From the NCBI GenBank assembly GCA_965263205.1, contig CBDHHF010000035.1, positions 620,001 to 684,000 on the forward strand: DNA of 64,000 nucleotides, written 5' to 3'. Within the stretch, counting starts at the first letter, position 1. The number at the start of each line of letters is the position of its first letter. This document shows, piece after piece, positions 1 to 8,281 of the stretch. A program made the translations under genes and the position numbers. The notes beneath the pieces are model-generated. The model did not search any database. It saw nothing but the letters and a program-made list of their open reading frames with translations, and was not told where the DNA came from. The stretch comes from JBCCIM01 sp965263205 (GTDB lineage Bacteria > Bacteroidota > Rhodothermia > Rhodothermales > JAHQVL01).

Positions 1-166
1 CTCTAAAAACCTGCCCTTGCTGCAAGGCCGGCCACCAGAAGACATTGCAATGGTACTAAATGGCACGAACGAATTGCTGAGAATCCTGGGCGCCAAGGCG
101 AATATGGAATCGGTTCAGCAGTATGCACTCGCCAATACACCCCAAACTCCAGCGATGCAAAGCTAG
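1..166 (+). CDS. C-terminal fragment of an unidentified protein
   Basis: An open frame runs in from the left edge of the window and ends at the TAG at 164-166, giving about 54 residues that include LLQGRPPEDIAMVLNG and end in AMQS. No start is visible because the gene is cut by the window. I do not recognise the family. The hairpin plus T-run at 243-287 is a plausible terminator for it, which supports it being a real plus-strand gene. The composition (amphipathic helix, polar tail) says little about function. Confidence 0.45.
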   Translation, partial: SKNLPLLQGRPPEDIAMVLNGTNELLRILGAKANMESVQQYALANTPQTPAMQS

Positions 167-203
167 CCGGCCGAGCCGGTTATATGCTCGACGCCTCAGT
201 TGA

Positions 204-626
204 TCACGAACCGGAGTCAAACAACATAAAAAAAGTAAGCACGGCCGCACTGGTTGCAATGAGCAGCGTAGTGCGGCCTATTTTTTTGGAAATCATGTAG
301 CCGCTCAATCCGATAGCACCAAGGAGGCTATAAATCCCTATTGCAAACGTAAGTATCCCACTAACCCGCATGTAGTTGTAGGATGCCAGCGGTATTGGAT
401 TGTCGGGGTGCCCGAAGACAACCATCCCTGTAAATCCCAGCACTGCCACAATGAAGGCAGCAGCCGACGTAGCCAGTACCACAATCATTTTTGTGCGCGG
501 CCCTTCGGTTTGACGGATTGCAAGTAATGTCCCCAAAAACGTAGCAGAGAAACCGCCAAGAAATGCGGAGACAAAAGCAAGCTGCTCTGCCAGCAAGGTC
601 ATATAGTCCAGAGAAATTTCTTGCAT
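204..626 (-). CDS. Small membrane protein of unknown function
   Basis: About 140 residues with four likely membrane helices: around LAFVSAFLGGFSATFLGTLL, the segment IVVLATSAAAFIVAVLGFTG, the segment ILTFAIGIYSLLGAIGLSG and a C-terminal LLIATSAAVLTFFMLF. An in-frame ATG exists further upstream (660-662), but the ATG at 624-626 (MQEIS) is preferred because the upstream one lies within the terminator hairpin of the next gene. No Shine-Dalgarno sequence precedes it. The family is not recognised, and nothing ties it to the flagellar genes. Confidence 0.5.
   Translation of the reverse strand: MQEISLDYMTLLAEQLAFVSAFLGGFSATFLGTLLAIRQTEGPRTKMIVVLATSAAAFIVAVLGFTGMVVFGHPDNPIPLASYNYMRVSGILTFAIGIYSLLGAIGLSGYMISKKIGRTTLLIATSAAVLTFFMLFDSGS
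243..287 (+). terminator. Rho-independent terminator for the upstream partial gene
   Basis: GGCCGCACT (243-251) pairs with AGTGCGGCC (270-278) and is followed by TATTTTTTT. It lies inside the 3' end of the convergent minus-strand gene, so coding and terminator functions overlap here. Confidence 0.6.
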
Positions 627-682
627 AAAAAAAGCCCGATGTTGCACCAGATGCGAGTGCACCTAATTAACAACATCGGGCT
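626..682 (-). terminator. Rho-independent terminator of the minus-strand glycosyltransferase
   Basis: On the minus strand AGCCCGATGTTG (682-671) pairs perfectly with CAACATCGGGCT (44-33 of the 600s block, 644-633) across a 26-nt loop, followed by a run of seven T (633-627). The T-run directly abuts the ATG of the downstream small membrane protein gene, so that gene probably depends on read-through or an unseen promoter. Confidence 0.7.
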
Positions 683-714
683 GGAATTCTGCAAGGGGTA
701 CTGCAGAGACCGGA

Positions 715-2190
715 TCAGGTGGCCGGCGTTGCGATTTTTGCTTCAACCGCACCTGCTGGCTTTTTCGCTGCTTCTGCGACGGCAGCCGGCGGTTTGGCCT
801 GCACCAATTGGTCTACCTTGTTTTGCAACGCGCCTTTCTCGAACATTGGCGTTTTAATGTCGTGCATTTTCTCTTTGGGTAGCCCCGAAAGAATTTTGCG
901 GACTTGCGTCACCTGGTCAAAGAGCGCATAGTTCGATTCGATGAAGTTGCGATACGCTACCGAGCTGTATGCATTGGACGTTACCATGCCGACAGCTTCA
1001 TCGATGGTATTGAACAGAATTTGCTCGGGCCAGATGCGTGTAGAGAAGGGAAAATTATGGACGATCGGTTTGATACCCATGGCCATCGCTTCCGCAATAG
1101 AATACCCGAAGCTTTCATGCATGCTGGTTGAAATAAGGAAGTTTTTGTCGGCTAACCAGCTCGTGATATTGTCTTGCCAGCCATCAAACTGGATATGATC
1201 ACCCAGACCCATTTCGCGGATGGTGTGGTCCCAGTACATTTTCACCAGGGAGTCCTGGAATTTGCCGGCGATGTGCAACTTGTACCGCGAATCAAAACGG
1301 ACCAGCTTCTCGATGATCTGCAACAACATCATCGGATTTTTGCGCATATGGATATACCCCACACTCGCAACGTTGAAACCATGGCCACGCGGTGCAAACG
1401 TAATTTTGTCGGTAGCAACGCCGTTGTTTACCACGGCAACCTGTACCCGATCTTCGATGCCGGGCACGGTCTGCCGTAAAATGGTAATCAGGTGATCTGT
1501 AACCAGCATTAACACATCCACGTGCTCCCACTGGACTTTACCCGGGATGTCTGTAAACGCCTCATACCGATGCAGGCGGCAGACAATCGGTTTGCGCTTG
1601 GAGATTTCGAGGCGTGTGGCATACATCACGAGTTCATCGCACCACTCAAACCAGCAAATATCGGCGTCTTCCATCGCCGGCTCCAACTGGTCAACGGCAT
1701 CGATAACAACGCGCTCTACGTCGTAAAACGGATTGAGCCCTTCCACCAGATCTGAAAGAAACTGATCAAAGCCGCGGCGTACAAAAATCTTTAATTTCTT
1801 GCGGGTGCCACTGCCACCTGAGTGCACCTGCGCCATGGTATCGAGGTGTTTGCCGGCGAGTTGCTCCATCTGACCAGGCTGCGCCACATCACGGGCTTTG
1901 TTGTACCACTCGAGTGCGTAAGGAAAGTCTTCTTTCTTCTCGTAGAGGCTTCCCAGGAGGTATAGTACCTCAAACTGATCGGGCGAAATCTGTTGGGCAG
2001 AAAAAAGGTGTTGCTCAGCGGTTTCAGTATCATCACGCTCCAGGCAGACGATTGAGTTTAGCAAGTAATACAATACGTCCAGTCCAAACTTCTTCTCGTA
2101 CACGGCGAGCAAGGCTTCTGCCTCATCCAGTTGCCCTGCTTGAATACGTTTCTTGATCTCCTCTTTCGCGAGGAACTGATTCTGATCCAT
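715..2190 (-). CDS. GT-B (GT4-type) glycosyltransferase with N-terminal TPR-like helices
   Basis: 491 residues. Residues 1-115 are helical repeats of TPR character (LLYLLGSLYEKKEDFPYALEW type). Residues 130-440 form a GT-B fold: the donor-site signature HESFGYSIAEAM, with glutamates near 358 and 366 spaced as E-x7-E, is typical of GT4 enzymes using nucleotide sugars. The last 40 residues are an Ala/Lys/Pro-rich tail. It sits with another glycosyltransferase just upstream of the rod genes and in a cluster encoding three flagellins, so glycosylation of flagellar protein is a reasonable inference. The TPR part could hold the acceptor protein. The sugar and the acceptor cannot be read from sequence. 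Confidence 0.75.
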   Translation of the reverse strand: MDQNQFLAKEEIKKRIQAGQLDEAEALLAVYEKKFGLDVLYYLLNSIVCLERDDTETAEQHLFSAQQISPDQFEVLYLLGSLYEKKEDFPYALEWYNKARDVAQPGQMEQLAGKHLDTMAQVHSGGSGTRKKLKIFVRRGFDQFLSDLVEGLNPFYDVERVVIDAVDQLEPAMEDADICWFEWCDELVMYATRLEISKRKPIVCRLHRYEAFTDIPGKVQWEHVDVLMLVTDHLITILRQTVPGIEDRVQVAVVNNGVATDKITFAPRGHGFNVASVGYIHMRKNPMMLLQIIEKLVRFDSRYKLHIAGKFQDSLVKMYWDHTIREMGLGDHIQFDGWQDNITSWLADKNFLISTSMHESFGYSIAEAMAMGIKPIVHNFPFSTRIWPEQILFNTIDEAVGMVTSNAYSSVAYRNFIESNYALFDQVTQVRKILSGLPKEKMHDIKTPMFEKGALQNKVDQLVQAKPPAAVAEAAKKPAGAVEAKIATPAT

Positions 2191-2282
2191 GATTTGCCTC
2201 AGTGATGAAATGTCCTACTTAAGGGTGTTCTTTTCCTTGGTAGCCGTTGGATATGTCGGTTTCCGGCCTTTATCTCGATAAA

Positions 2283-3341
2283 TCAAATGCTATTCCAATC
2301 GGAACGGGGCCGAACGCGGGGGGGTTGCCATCCGACAAGCCATAAAAACTCCTCGGGCAAGATGCGCTTCATGTTTTGCAAAAAGTCGAATGCCATCTTC
2401 TGCTCACCAACCAACTGCGGCTTGCGGCTGCCATCAAGCAACGAAGCCATCATGTTGGCCGCCTCCTGACCTTTACCATACGATTGCTGCAATACGGCCC
2501 CACGGTTACGCAGGATGTTCTGAAAAATTGCAGTACGCAGCTGCCCCATCCGGAAAAGGTAATAGGCCCCGACGAACATCGACACGAGATGCATCACAAT
2601 TTTGTCGAGGGCATAGCCAGATTTCGCTGACAAGGAGTTTTTCTGAATAAGTCGCATGTACATCCCCCGTTCTTCCACAAATACCTTCCGGTCGGGATAC
2701 CGGGCACAAAGCCTTGCGAGAAATGTGTAGTCTTCGCTCACCTTGAAAAACGCATCGGGGTAAATACCTTTGATGTCGTCGGTCCGAAAAACAGAGCCCA
2801 CACCGAGCGCACGCATCTCTCCTGTTTTTACAAGGAAGGTCAGCAATTCGCGCCCCGTTTTACCGTGAAACTGTTTGCGGTCGTATTGCAGGCGGTGCGC
2901 CAGTTGCTCATTAAATGCAACGACGGCCGGCATCGTCGTGAACAAGACATTTTTGTGCTGCGCCAGACGCTGACTGGAACGCGACAAGAACGCAGACGCA
3001 TCGGTCATAAAGTCGTCGTCATCACAAAACGTCAGGCAAGCTGTTTCCGTCGTTTTGATGCCGGTAGAACGGGCAAAAGCCGGCCCCTTATTATCGACGT
3101 AGCTCAGGATGTCTACGTGCTGATGTGCTTCGGTAAGCTGCTGGAGGTGTTGCAGCATGTCCTGCGCAGGACCATCGGCCACGAGCTTGAGCCTGAGTCC
3201 CTGCCAGAGCCCTTCGTCCATATAATGCTGGAGATACTTGATGCGGTCGTAAAACGGCATCACAACAGTAACGTCTTCGACGGCCAGATCTTTAATGGCT
3301 GGCGTTGTCGTCACACGCGGGGCAAGAGTAGTGGTCAACAT
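2283..3341 (-). CDS. GT-A (GT2-type) glycosyltransferase
   Basis: 352 residues. The N-terminal part has the GT2 pattern: TVVMPFYDR near residue 25, LVADGPA near 54, then the acidic metal/nucleotide site FCDDDDFM at 106-112. The C-terminal 130 residues are helical. It is 92 bp upstream of the GT4-type gene on the same strand and likely cotranscribed with it, the shared terminator lying at 626-682. The ATG at 3339-3341 has no clear Shine-Dalgarno. By context it may modify flagellin, but a role in envelope polysaccharide is possible. Confidence 0.72.
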   Translation of the reverse strand: MLTTTLAPRVTTTPAIKDLAVEDVTVVMPFYDRIKYLQHYMDEGLWQGLRLKLVADGPAQDMLQHLQQLTEAHQHVDILSYVDNKGPAFARSTGIKTTETACLTFCDDDDFMTDASAFLSRSSQRLAQHKNVLFTTMPAVVAFNEQLAHRLQYDRKQFHGKTGRELLTFLVKTGEMRALGVGSVFRTDDIKGIYPDAFFKVSEDYTFLARLCARYPDRKVFVEERGMYMRLIQKNSLSAKSGYALDKIVMHLVSMFVGAYYLFRMGQLRTAIFQNILRNRGAVLQQSYGKGQEAANMMASLLDGSRKPQLVGEQKMAFDFLQNMKRILPEEFLWLVGWQPPRVRPRSDWNSI

Positions 3342-3706
3342 GAATTGTCTGTGCTTAGCATGATAAGATGCACGTCAACAGACAAATTTCTTGCCGCTGG
3401 AACAACGCCGCGATCGGAGCCCAATCTCACCGATCCGGGGCCTCAAGTCGGGCAATTTCTGCCCCGGCGAATGGAAAATAAATTCCCCGCTGGCACAGGG
3501 AATGATGGCAATCGATGCCCCATCTGCTACGATCTTTCATACCTCTCAAGACCAGCATCGCAAGCCATACAATCGCGCTAAATCACCCAAAAGAAGCGTT
3601 TATCCTTCTTTTTAGAATGCTCGCTTGCTTGCACATAATCTGCGTGACCAGTCTGTCCTTGGCAAGTCCTTTGTTGGAAGACGTGACAACCTAACTACAG
3701 AAAACA
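3342..3706. other. Divergent intergenic region between glycosyltransferase and rod operons
   Basis: 365 bp without a convincing gene; short frames here lack any protein character. It must hold promoters for both directions. The only recognisable element is the sigma-54-like site at 3659-3675 pointing at flgF. I see nothing clear for the minus direction. Confidence 0.5.
3659..3675 (+). promoter_or_regulatory. Candidate sigma-54 promoter of the flgF operon
   Basis: TTGGCAAG, four bases, TTGTT matches the -24/-12 consensus (TTGGCACG N4 TTGCA) with correct spacing; the -12 GC is GT. A start about 12 nt downstream leaves a leader of roughly 20 nt before the ATG at 3707. A sigma-54 activator gene is present at 22824-24212. 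Confidence 0.45.
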
Positions 3707-4429
3707 ATGCTACTCCGATTAGAAAACAGTTACAACTCAATGGCTGCCAACATGCGGCACCTTGAGCGTATTGCCAACAACCTGGCAAATGCCAACACGG
3801 TGGGATACCGGCAGGATCGGATCTTTACCGAAGTTCTTAATGAAGAAATTGATGCAGAGGGTGGCCCGATGAGTACCCGCCAGATGCAGCAATGGGCGGA
3901 TCACCGGGCTGGTAGCCTTGAAGCAACAGGCAATCCGCTCGACGTAGCAATCGACGGAGACGGCTTCTTTGTGCTGAATAATCTGGAAACTGGCGAGTCC
4001 CAGTATACGCGGGCCGGCCGATTTCTTATTAATGAAGACGGCGCACTTCAAACCCCCAAAGGCCTCATTGTAGAAGGCGCTTCGGGCCAGATCGATTTTC
4101 CACCCGAAGGCGGCGATATCGAAATCCGTAAAAATGGTGACGTAATGCTGAACGGGGAATTGATGGGCACGATCCGAATCGTGCAGTTCGACAACCCCGA
4201 GCAATTGCAGCGTGTCGACGACTCCTCTTTTACTGCCAACGGACAATTTGCTCAGGACATTGACGAACCCTCTCTACTTCAGGGGCAGGTTGAAATGAGC
4301 AATGTCAACGCACTGGCAGCCATGACAGAGCTTATCGAAAACTCGCGGCTTTTTGAATCACAGCAAAAAGCGATGCGGACCATTGACCAGTACCTGCAGC
4401 GTGCATCGCGTGAACTCGCAAGGTTCTAG
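3707..4429 (+). CDS. flgF: Proximal rod protein FlgF
   Basis: 240 residues. The N-terminal rod/hook motif is present (MAANMRHLERIANNLANANT, residues 11-30), followed by the central ATGNPLDVAIDGDGFFV segment near residue 75-90 and the C-terminal helix with VEMSNVNALAAMTELIENSR that packs with the N-terminal helix. These are typical of FlgF/FlgG family axial proteins; the shorter length and the position directly before flgG favour FlgF. The protein is exported by the flagellar type III system and forms the proximal rod. It starts the flgF-flgL run, with a sigma-54-like promoter 31 bp upstream. Confidence 0.9.
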   Translation: MLLRLENSYNSMAANMRHLERIANNLANANTVGYRQDRIFTEVLNEEIDAEGGPMSTRQMQQWADHRAGSLEATGNPLDVAIDGDGFFVLNNLETGESQYTRAGRFLINEDGALQTPKGLIVEGASGQIDFPPEGGDIEIRKNGDVMLNGELMGTIRIVQFDNPEQLQRVDDSSFTANGQFAQDIDEPSLLQGQVEMSNVNALAAMTELIENSRLFESQQKAMRTIDQYLQRASRELARF

Positions 4430-4487
4430 CGCCTTACCCTGCACTGCACTTCTTCTTATGCTATAACCTCAAGACCAATTTAACTTC

Positions 4488-5276
4488 ATGTTAAGAGCAC
4501 TTCGAACCGGCGCACTGGGTATGATGGCCCAGCAGAGAGGCGTCGACAACATTGCAAACAACCTTGCAAATGCCAACACCACAGGCTTCAAGCGTGCAAC
4601 GATCGTGTTCAACGACCTTTTGTACCAAACCGTATCTGCACCAGGTGAAGGCCAAAATTCTGGCGCTGCTGAACCAGCAACCCTGCAGATGGGGCACGGC
4701 GCTACAGCCATTGCAACCGTCCGCAACTTCCTTCAGGGCAGCTTTACAGAGACAAGCAATCCGCTAGATATTGCAATTAACGGCGAAGGCTTCTTGCAAG
4801 TCGCCAAACCAGACGGCACCGTAGCCTATACGCGCGACGGCACGCTGACACTGAGTTCGGAGGGGACCATCGTGACCCAGGGTGGCCTCCCTCTCGAACC
4901 AGAAATTTCAATTCCGCCAGACGCTTCACGGGTAACCATCAGTCAAGATGGTACGGTTGAAGCCCTTATCGAGGGTGATGCTTTACCTGTGGTACTCGGT
5001 CAGATCGAACTGGCACGCTTCAACAACACAGCCGGCCTTCAGGCCATTGGTGGCAACCTGTACATGGAGTCTGCTGCGAGCGGCGAGCCCATTATCAGTT
5101 CTGCCGGCGAAAATGGACTTGGCGTCATCCGCCAGGGCTTTGTTGAAAGCTCCAACGTAGCCGTTGTTCAAGAGATGGTGAATCTCATCACCGCACAACG
5201 TGCATACGAGGTCAATTCGAAGGTGGTCACTACAGCCGACCAGATGCTGTCACAGGCCAACCAGATCAAGCGATAA
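4488..5276 (+). CDS. flgG: Distal rod protein FlgG
   Basis: 262 residues, the usual FlgG length. It opens with MLRALRTGALGMMAQQRGVD and NIANNLANANTTGFKR, contains TSNPLDIAINGEGFLQV, and closes with VQEMVNLITAQRAYEVNSKV plus TADQMLSQANQ, all hallmark FlgG segments. FlgG builds the distal rod that passes through the P and L rings. It lies 58 bp after flgF. A 12-bp hairpin without a T-run follows at 5289-5317. Confidence 0.94.
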   Translation: MLRALRTGALGMMAQQRGVDNIANNLANANTTGFKRATIVFNDLLYQTVSAPGEGQNSGAAEPATLQMGHGATAIATVRNFLQGSFTETSNPLDIAINGEGFLQVAKPDGTVAYTRDGTLTLSSEGTIVTQGGLPLEPEISIPPDASRVTISQDGTVEALIEGDALPVVLGQIELARFNNTAGLQAIGGNLYMESAASGEPIISSAGENGLGVIRQGFVESSNVAVVQEMVNLITAQRAYEVNSKVVTTADQMLSQANQIKR

Positions 5277-5288
5277 TCTGAGGCATAA

Positions 5289-5317
5289 CCGGCCATCTGT
5301 CTGATACAGGTGGCTGG
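5289..5317 (+). other. Intercistronic hairpin between flgG and flgA
   Basis: CCGGCCATCTGT pairs with ACAGGTGGCTGG (two G-U pairs) around a 5-nt loop. No T-run follows, so it looks more like an mRNA stability or processing element, or a leaky attenuator, than a full terminator. Confidence 0.4.
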
Positions 5318-5356
5318 CGATGCTAACGATCTCCATACCTGTCAGCGCGTGCTTTC

Positions 5357-5413
5357 AATGCATTTCCCGATTCATAATGCATTTTCAGATTTACAATGCA
5401 TTTCCTGATTTAC
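5357..5413 (+). repeat. Three tandem 19-bp repeats across the flgA start
   Basis: Units at 5357-5375, 5376-5394 and 5395-5413 share AATGCATTT followed by a variable CNGATTTAC-like half. Each unit carries an ATG; only the third (5396) opens into the FlgA frame, the first two run into stops quickly. Confidence 0.75.
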
Positions 5414-6118
5414 ATAGCCTTTTTGTTGCTTGCCCCGGCCCCCCTGCTCCCCGCAGATGAGCCAACGCTTCAGGACCAGATCCTGGAAGCAGCACACAAG
5501 TCGCTTGCCACCCGGTACCCCGATGCAGCGGCGCACATGGACGTGCGCCTGCTACGCACTGGTGGACAGCTAAACGAAAACCAGGTGTTGCAGCTGCATT
5601 TCCCAACCTCGACAGCGCTTCCCCGAGCGCATGTCCAGGTAAAGGTGCACCAGCAAACGGCCGGCAAGGATGGCAGGAAACAGGTTGGGCAATGCTTTAT
5701 GTCGCACACTTCGACTCTGTGGGCATCGCAACGCGAACCCTCAGGAAAGAAGACGCTGTGACAGTTAGCGACATTCGGTTTATGTGGATCGAAACAACGC
5801 GATATCGCGGCGAGCCACTCACGCCGGCAAAGCTGAACGCTTTAACAGCTGGTGGCGACATCTTTGCAAATCGGCATCTCAGCGAAGACCGCGCACTACG
5901 CGCAGACGACCTTCGCCCTGCGCTCGATGTTGCGCTTGGCACATCGGTCATCATGACCTACGAACGCAACCAGTTTCCTCCTCGAATTCACCTGCAAAGC
6001 AAGAAAAGCCGGCTTCATCGGCGATGAAATCAAGCTTTTTGCTCCTGCAACCAACAAAACATACCGCGCCCGCATCACAGGTCCGGGCAAAGCGGTATGG
6101 CTCGAAACGCTCGAATAA
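5396..6118 (+). CDS. flgA: P-ring assembly chaperone FlgA (two frameshifts)
   Basis: The reading starts with a signal peptide (MHFLIYIAFLLLAPAPLLPA) and ends with the FlgA-type C-terminal fold (KARKAGFIGDEIKLFAP, ending WLETLE). The coding frame changes twice: near 5665 (into the frame reading GWAMLYVAHFDSVGIATRTL) and near 5970 (back to the first frame). The two shifts compensate, and length (about 240 residues) and motifs are normal, so single-base sequence errors are likely. FlgA is a periplasmic chaperone for FlgI P-ring assembly, which fits the flgH-flgI neighbours. The stop is 2 bp before flgH. The start at 5396 is chosen for the signal peptide. Confidence 0.7.
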
Positions 6119-6120
6119 AT

Positions 6121-6747
6121 ATGACAAGAAGTTTTAACATCTCCTGGGTGATAGGCCTAACGCTCCTCTTTATAGCGATCGCGTTGCTCATTAGCGCCCG
6201 GCCGGTAGCAGCCCAACAGTCGCTGTTTGCAGACATTACGGCCTTCCGTGTTGGCGACGCTATTACCATCCAGTTGGCAGAACGTACCTCAGCCCAGCGA
6301 AAAAGCGGCTGGGAGCGCTCAACAAGCTCCAATTTGGGTGGCGGCAGCAGCGTAAACGGTGCGGAAGATATCAGCGGCAGTTTTGGTGTCAATGCTACGT
6401 TTAACAACCAGGCGCAGAAAGAAAACGAGTCGGTGCAACGTGACCTGTTGCAAGGCACGATGACAGCGCTTGTTGTAGACATCGATTCGCTCGCCGGCAA
6501 CCTCGTCATAGCAGGTGAGCGCTCGCTGCATGTAAACGGCGAAACACACATCCTCAAAGTGCAGGGTTCGGTCCGGCCATTCGATGTAAGTCGCAACAAT
6601 ACCATTCTCTCTTATCAATTGGCCAACGCCATTATCGAATACAAAAAAGCAGGAGGCATCAGACGTGCACTCATGGGGCCTGGCGCCCTCGCCGGCGTAG
6701 CGACCTTGCTTGTTGTAGGTGCAGCCATCGCAGTAGGATCTAATTAA
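6121..6747 (+). CDS. flgH: L-ring protein FlgH
   Basis: About 208 residues from the ATG at 6121, two bases after the flgA stop. Hallmarks are SLFADITAFRVGDAITIQLAE just after the signal sequence, and VNGETHILKVQGSVRP followed by SRNNTILSYQLANAIIEYK. FlgH forms the outer-membrane L ring around the rod, so its presence implies a diderm cell. Unusually, the signal sequence (residues 1-33, ending PVAAQQS) contains no cysteine, so there is no lipobox, while most FlgH proteins are lipoproteins. The C-terminus is a hydrophobic Gly/Ala/Val stretch (LAGVATLLVVGAAIAVGSN), also atypical and possibly a membrane anchor. Confidence 0.88.
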   Translation: MTRSFNISWVIGLTLLFIAIALLISARPVAAQQSLFADITAFRVGDAITIQLAERTSAQRKSGWERSTSSNLGGGSSVNGAEDISGSFGVNATFNNQAQKENESVQRDLLQGTMTALVVDIDSLAGNLVIAGERSLHVNGETHILKVQGSVRPFDVSRNNTILSYQLANAIIEYKKAGGIRRALMGPGALAGVATLLVVGAAIAVGSN

Positions 6748-6753
6748 AACATT

Positions 6754-7875
6754 ATGTACAGATACAGCTATTTCATGCTTGCGCTGCTCCTCAGCCTGCT
6801 GCCAGCCCAGAGTTACGGCCAGGACGGAGACGTCGTACGACTTAAAGAACTCATTCACATCGAACAGGCTTCGCCCATGCAGCTCACGGGTTACGGGCTT
6901 GTGGTGGGACTGGACAGAACGGGTGATCGGGCGCGAGGCAACCGTGGCGCGCCCCATACCATTTCGAGCATCACCAATATGCTCCAGCGCTTTGGCATTA
7001 CCGTAGATGCACAACTGCTTACATCTCGAAATGCAGCAGCCGTGATTATCACGGCCAGCATTGATGCATTCAGCAGCAACGGAAGTACACTCGACGTCAC
7101 CGTTTCGGCATTGGGTGATGCGCGTTCTTTGTCGGGCGGTGTGTTGATCCAGTCTCCCCTCGTCGATCCGGCTACAGGTGCCGTGTATGCCATGGCGCAA
7201 GGCCCGGTATCTACAGGTGCCATTCTGGCTTCCAGCCAGGGCACGTCGGTACAAATCAATCACACAAATACGGGCCGCATCCCCAACGGGGCTGTCGTAT
7301 CACGCACGATTCCGATCGACCTGACGAACGCGGCCAATCTGAATCTCGTGATGAACGAGCCTGATTTCACCAATGTCACGCGCGTTGCTGAAGCCATTAA
7401 CAACACGTATGCGGGTGCGGCCACGGTTACGCACGCCGGCCTCATCAGCCTTGCTGTACCTGCGGGTGGTGATGGAGTACCGGCGCTGATGGCGTCATTG
7501 GAAGAAATGACCGTGGAAATCGACGTCCCGGCACGGGTGGTTGTCAACGAAAGATCTGGCATTATTGTAGCCGGCGGTAACGTAAAAATCAACGAAGTAC
7601 TCGTCACCTATGGCAGCATTGTCATCGCAACACAGACCGATCCGTTTGTCTCACAACCCAATCCGTTTGGACAGGGTGAGACCGTGGTAGGCGCAGCCGG
7701 CCAGGCCTCTATCGAGGAAGATGGGACCAAATCAGTTGTCCTTGGCCCCAATGCGGATGTAAACCAGCTCGCGGCTGCTTTGAACGACCTGGGGCTTACG
7801 TCTCGGGATGTCATTGGCATCTTCCAGGCCATCGATCGTGCCGGCGCTTTGCAAGGCGAACTCGTCATTCTATAA
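6754..7875 (+). CDS. flgI: P-ring protein FlgI
   Basis: 373 residues with a cleavable signal peptide (residues 1-22, ending QSYGQ). FlgI signatures: LTGYGLVVGLDRTGDR near residue 48, VSALGDARSLSGGVLIQSPL near 115, and VPARVVVNERSGIIVAGGNV near 245. The protein polymerises in the periplasm around the rod at the peptidoglycan layer, aided by FlgA. It starts 6 bp after flgH and is followed 11 bp later by the rod-binding protein, so this is one transcript. Confidence 0.95.
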   Translation: MYRYSYFMLALLLSLLPAQSYGQDGDVVRLKELIHIEQASPMQLTGYGLVVGLDRTGDRARGNRGAPHTISSITNMLQRFGITVDAQLLTSRNAAAVIITASIDAFSSNGSTLDVTVSALGDARSLSGGVLIQSPLVDPATGAVYAMAQGPVSTGAILASSQGTSVQINHTNTGRIPNGAVVSRTIPIDLTNAANLNLVMNEPDFTNVTRVAEAINNTYAGAATVTHAGLISLAVPAGGDGVPALMASLEEMTVEIDVPARVVVNERSGIIVAGGNVKINEVLVTYGSIVIATQTDPFVSQPNPFGQGETVVGAAGQASIEEDGTKSVVLGPNADVNQLAAALNDLGLTSRDVIGIFQAIDRAGALQGELVIL

Positions 7876-7886
7876 CACAGCATACC

Positions 7887-8189
7887 ATGGACATTTCAGC
7901 ACTTCAACAGGCACCAACTGTTAACCAACGACAAAGCACACCGCAGCCTCAAACACCAGAGGAAGCCGCAAAAACCTTCGAAAAGGTACTCGTTGAGCAG
8001 TTTGTCAACGTTATGACCGAGCAACTCTTCAAATCCAATCTCGCCGGTGAAGACGGTCCGGGATGGATGAAAGCGTATGGTGACACCCAGCGCCGCGTCA
8101 TGACGGAGGTACTCAGTGAGCACCTGGTCGACAACGGCACGTTCAACATTTCTTCCCTTGTGCTCGAGCAATGGCAGCGGCAACAGTAG
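7887..8189 (+). CDS. flgJ: Rod-binding protein, FlgJ N-terminal domain only
   Basis: 100 residues. The segment EAAKTFEKVLVEQFVNVMTE matches the FlgJ rod-binding (Rod-binding family) domain, which caps the growing rod. The muramidase domain found in proteobacterial FlgJ is absent, so a separate peptidoglycan hydrolase elsewhere in the genome would have to open the wall for the rod. It lies between flgI and the FlgN-like gene. Confidence 0.8.
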   Translation: MDISALQQAPTVNQRQSTPQPQTPEEAAKTFEKVLVEQFVNVMTEQLFKSNLAGEDGPGWMKAYGDTQRRVMTEVLSEHLVDNGTFNISSLVLEQWQRQQ

Positions 8190-8281
8190 CCTGTCCCCAA
8201 CTGCGCACGCCGGCTTGCATATGATCCCTATTGCGCGCGTGCCCGACGCAGCACATCACTATCAAATTCAATTCAGGAATC

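Noticed and set aside
6319..7263. Minus-strand open frame of 314 codons over flgH and flgI
   Set aside because: Shadow of two well-supported flagellar genes; its protein is Arg/Cys/His-rich without motifs.
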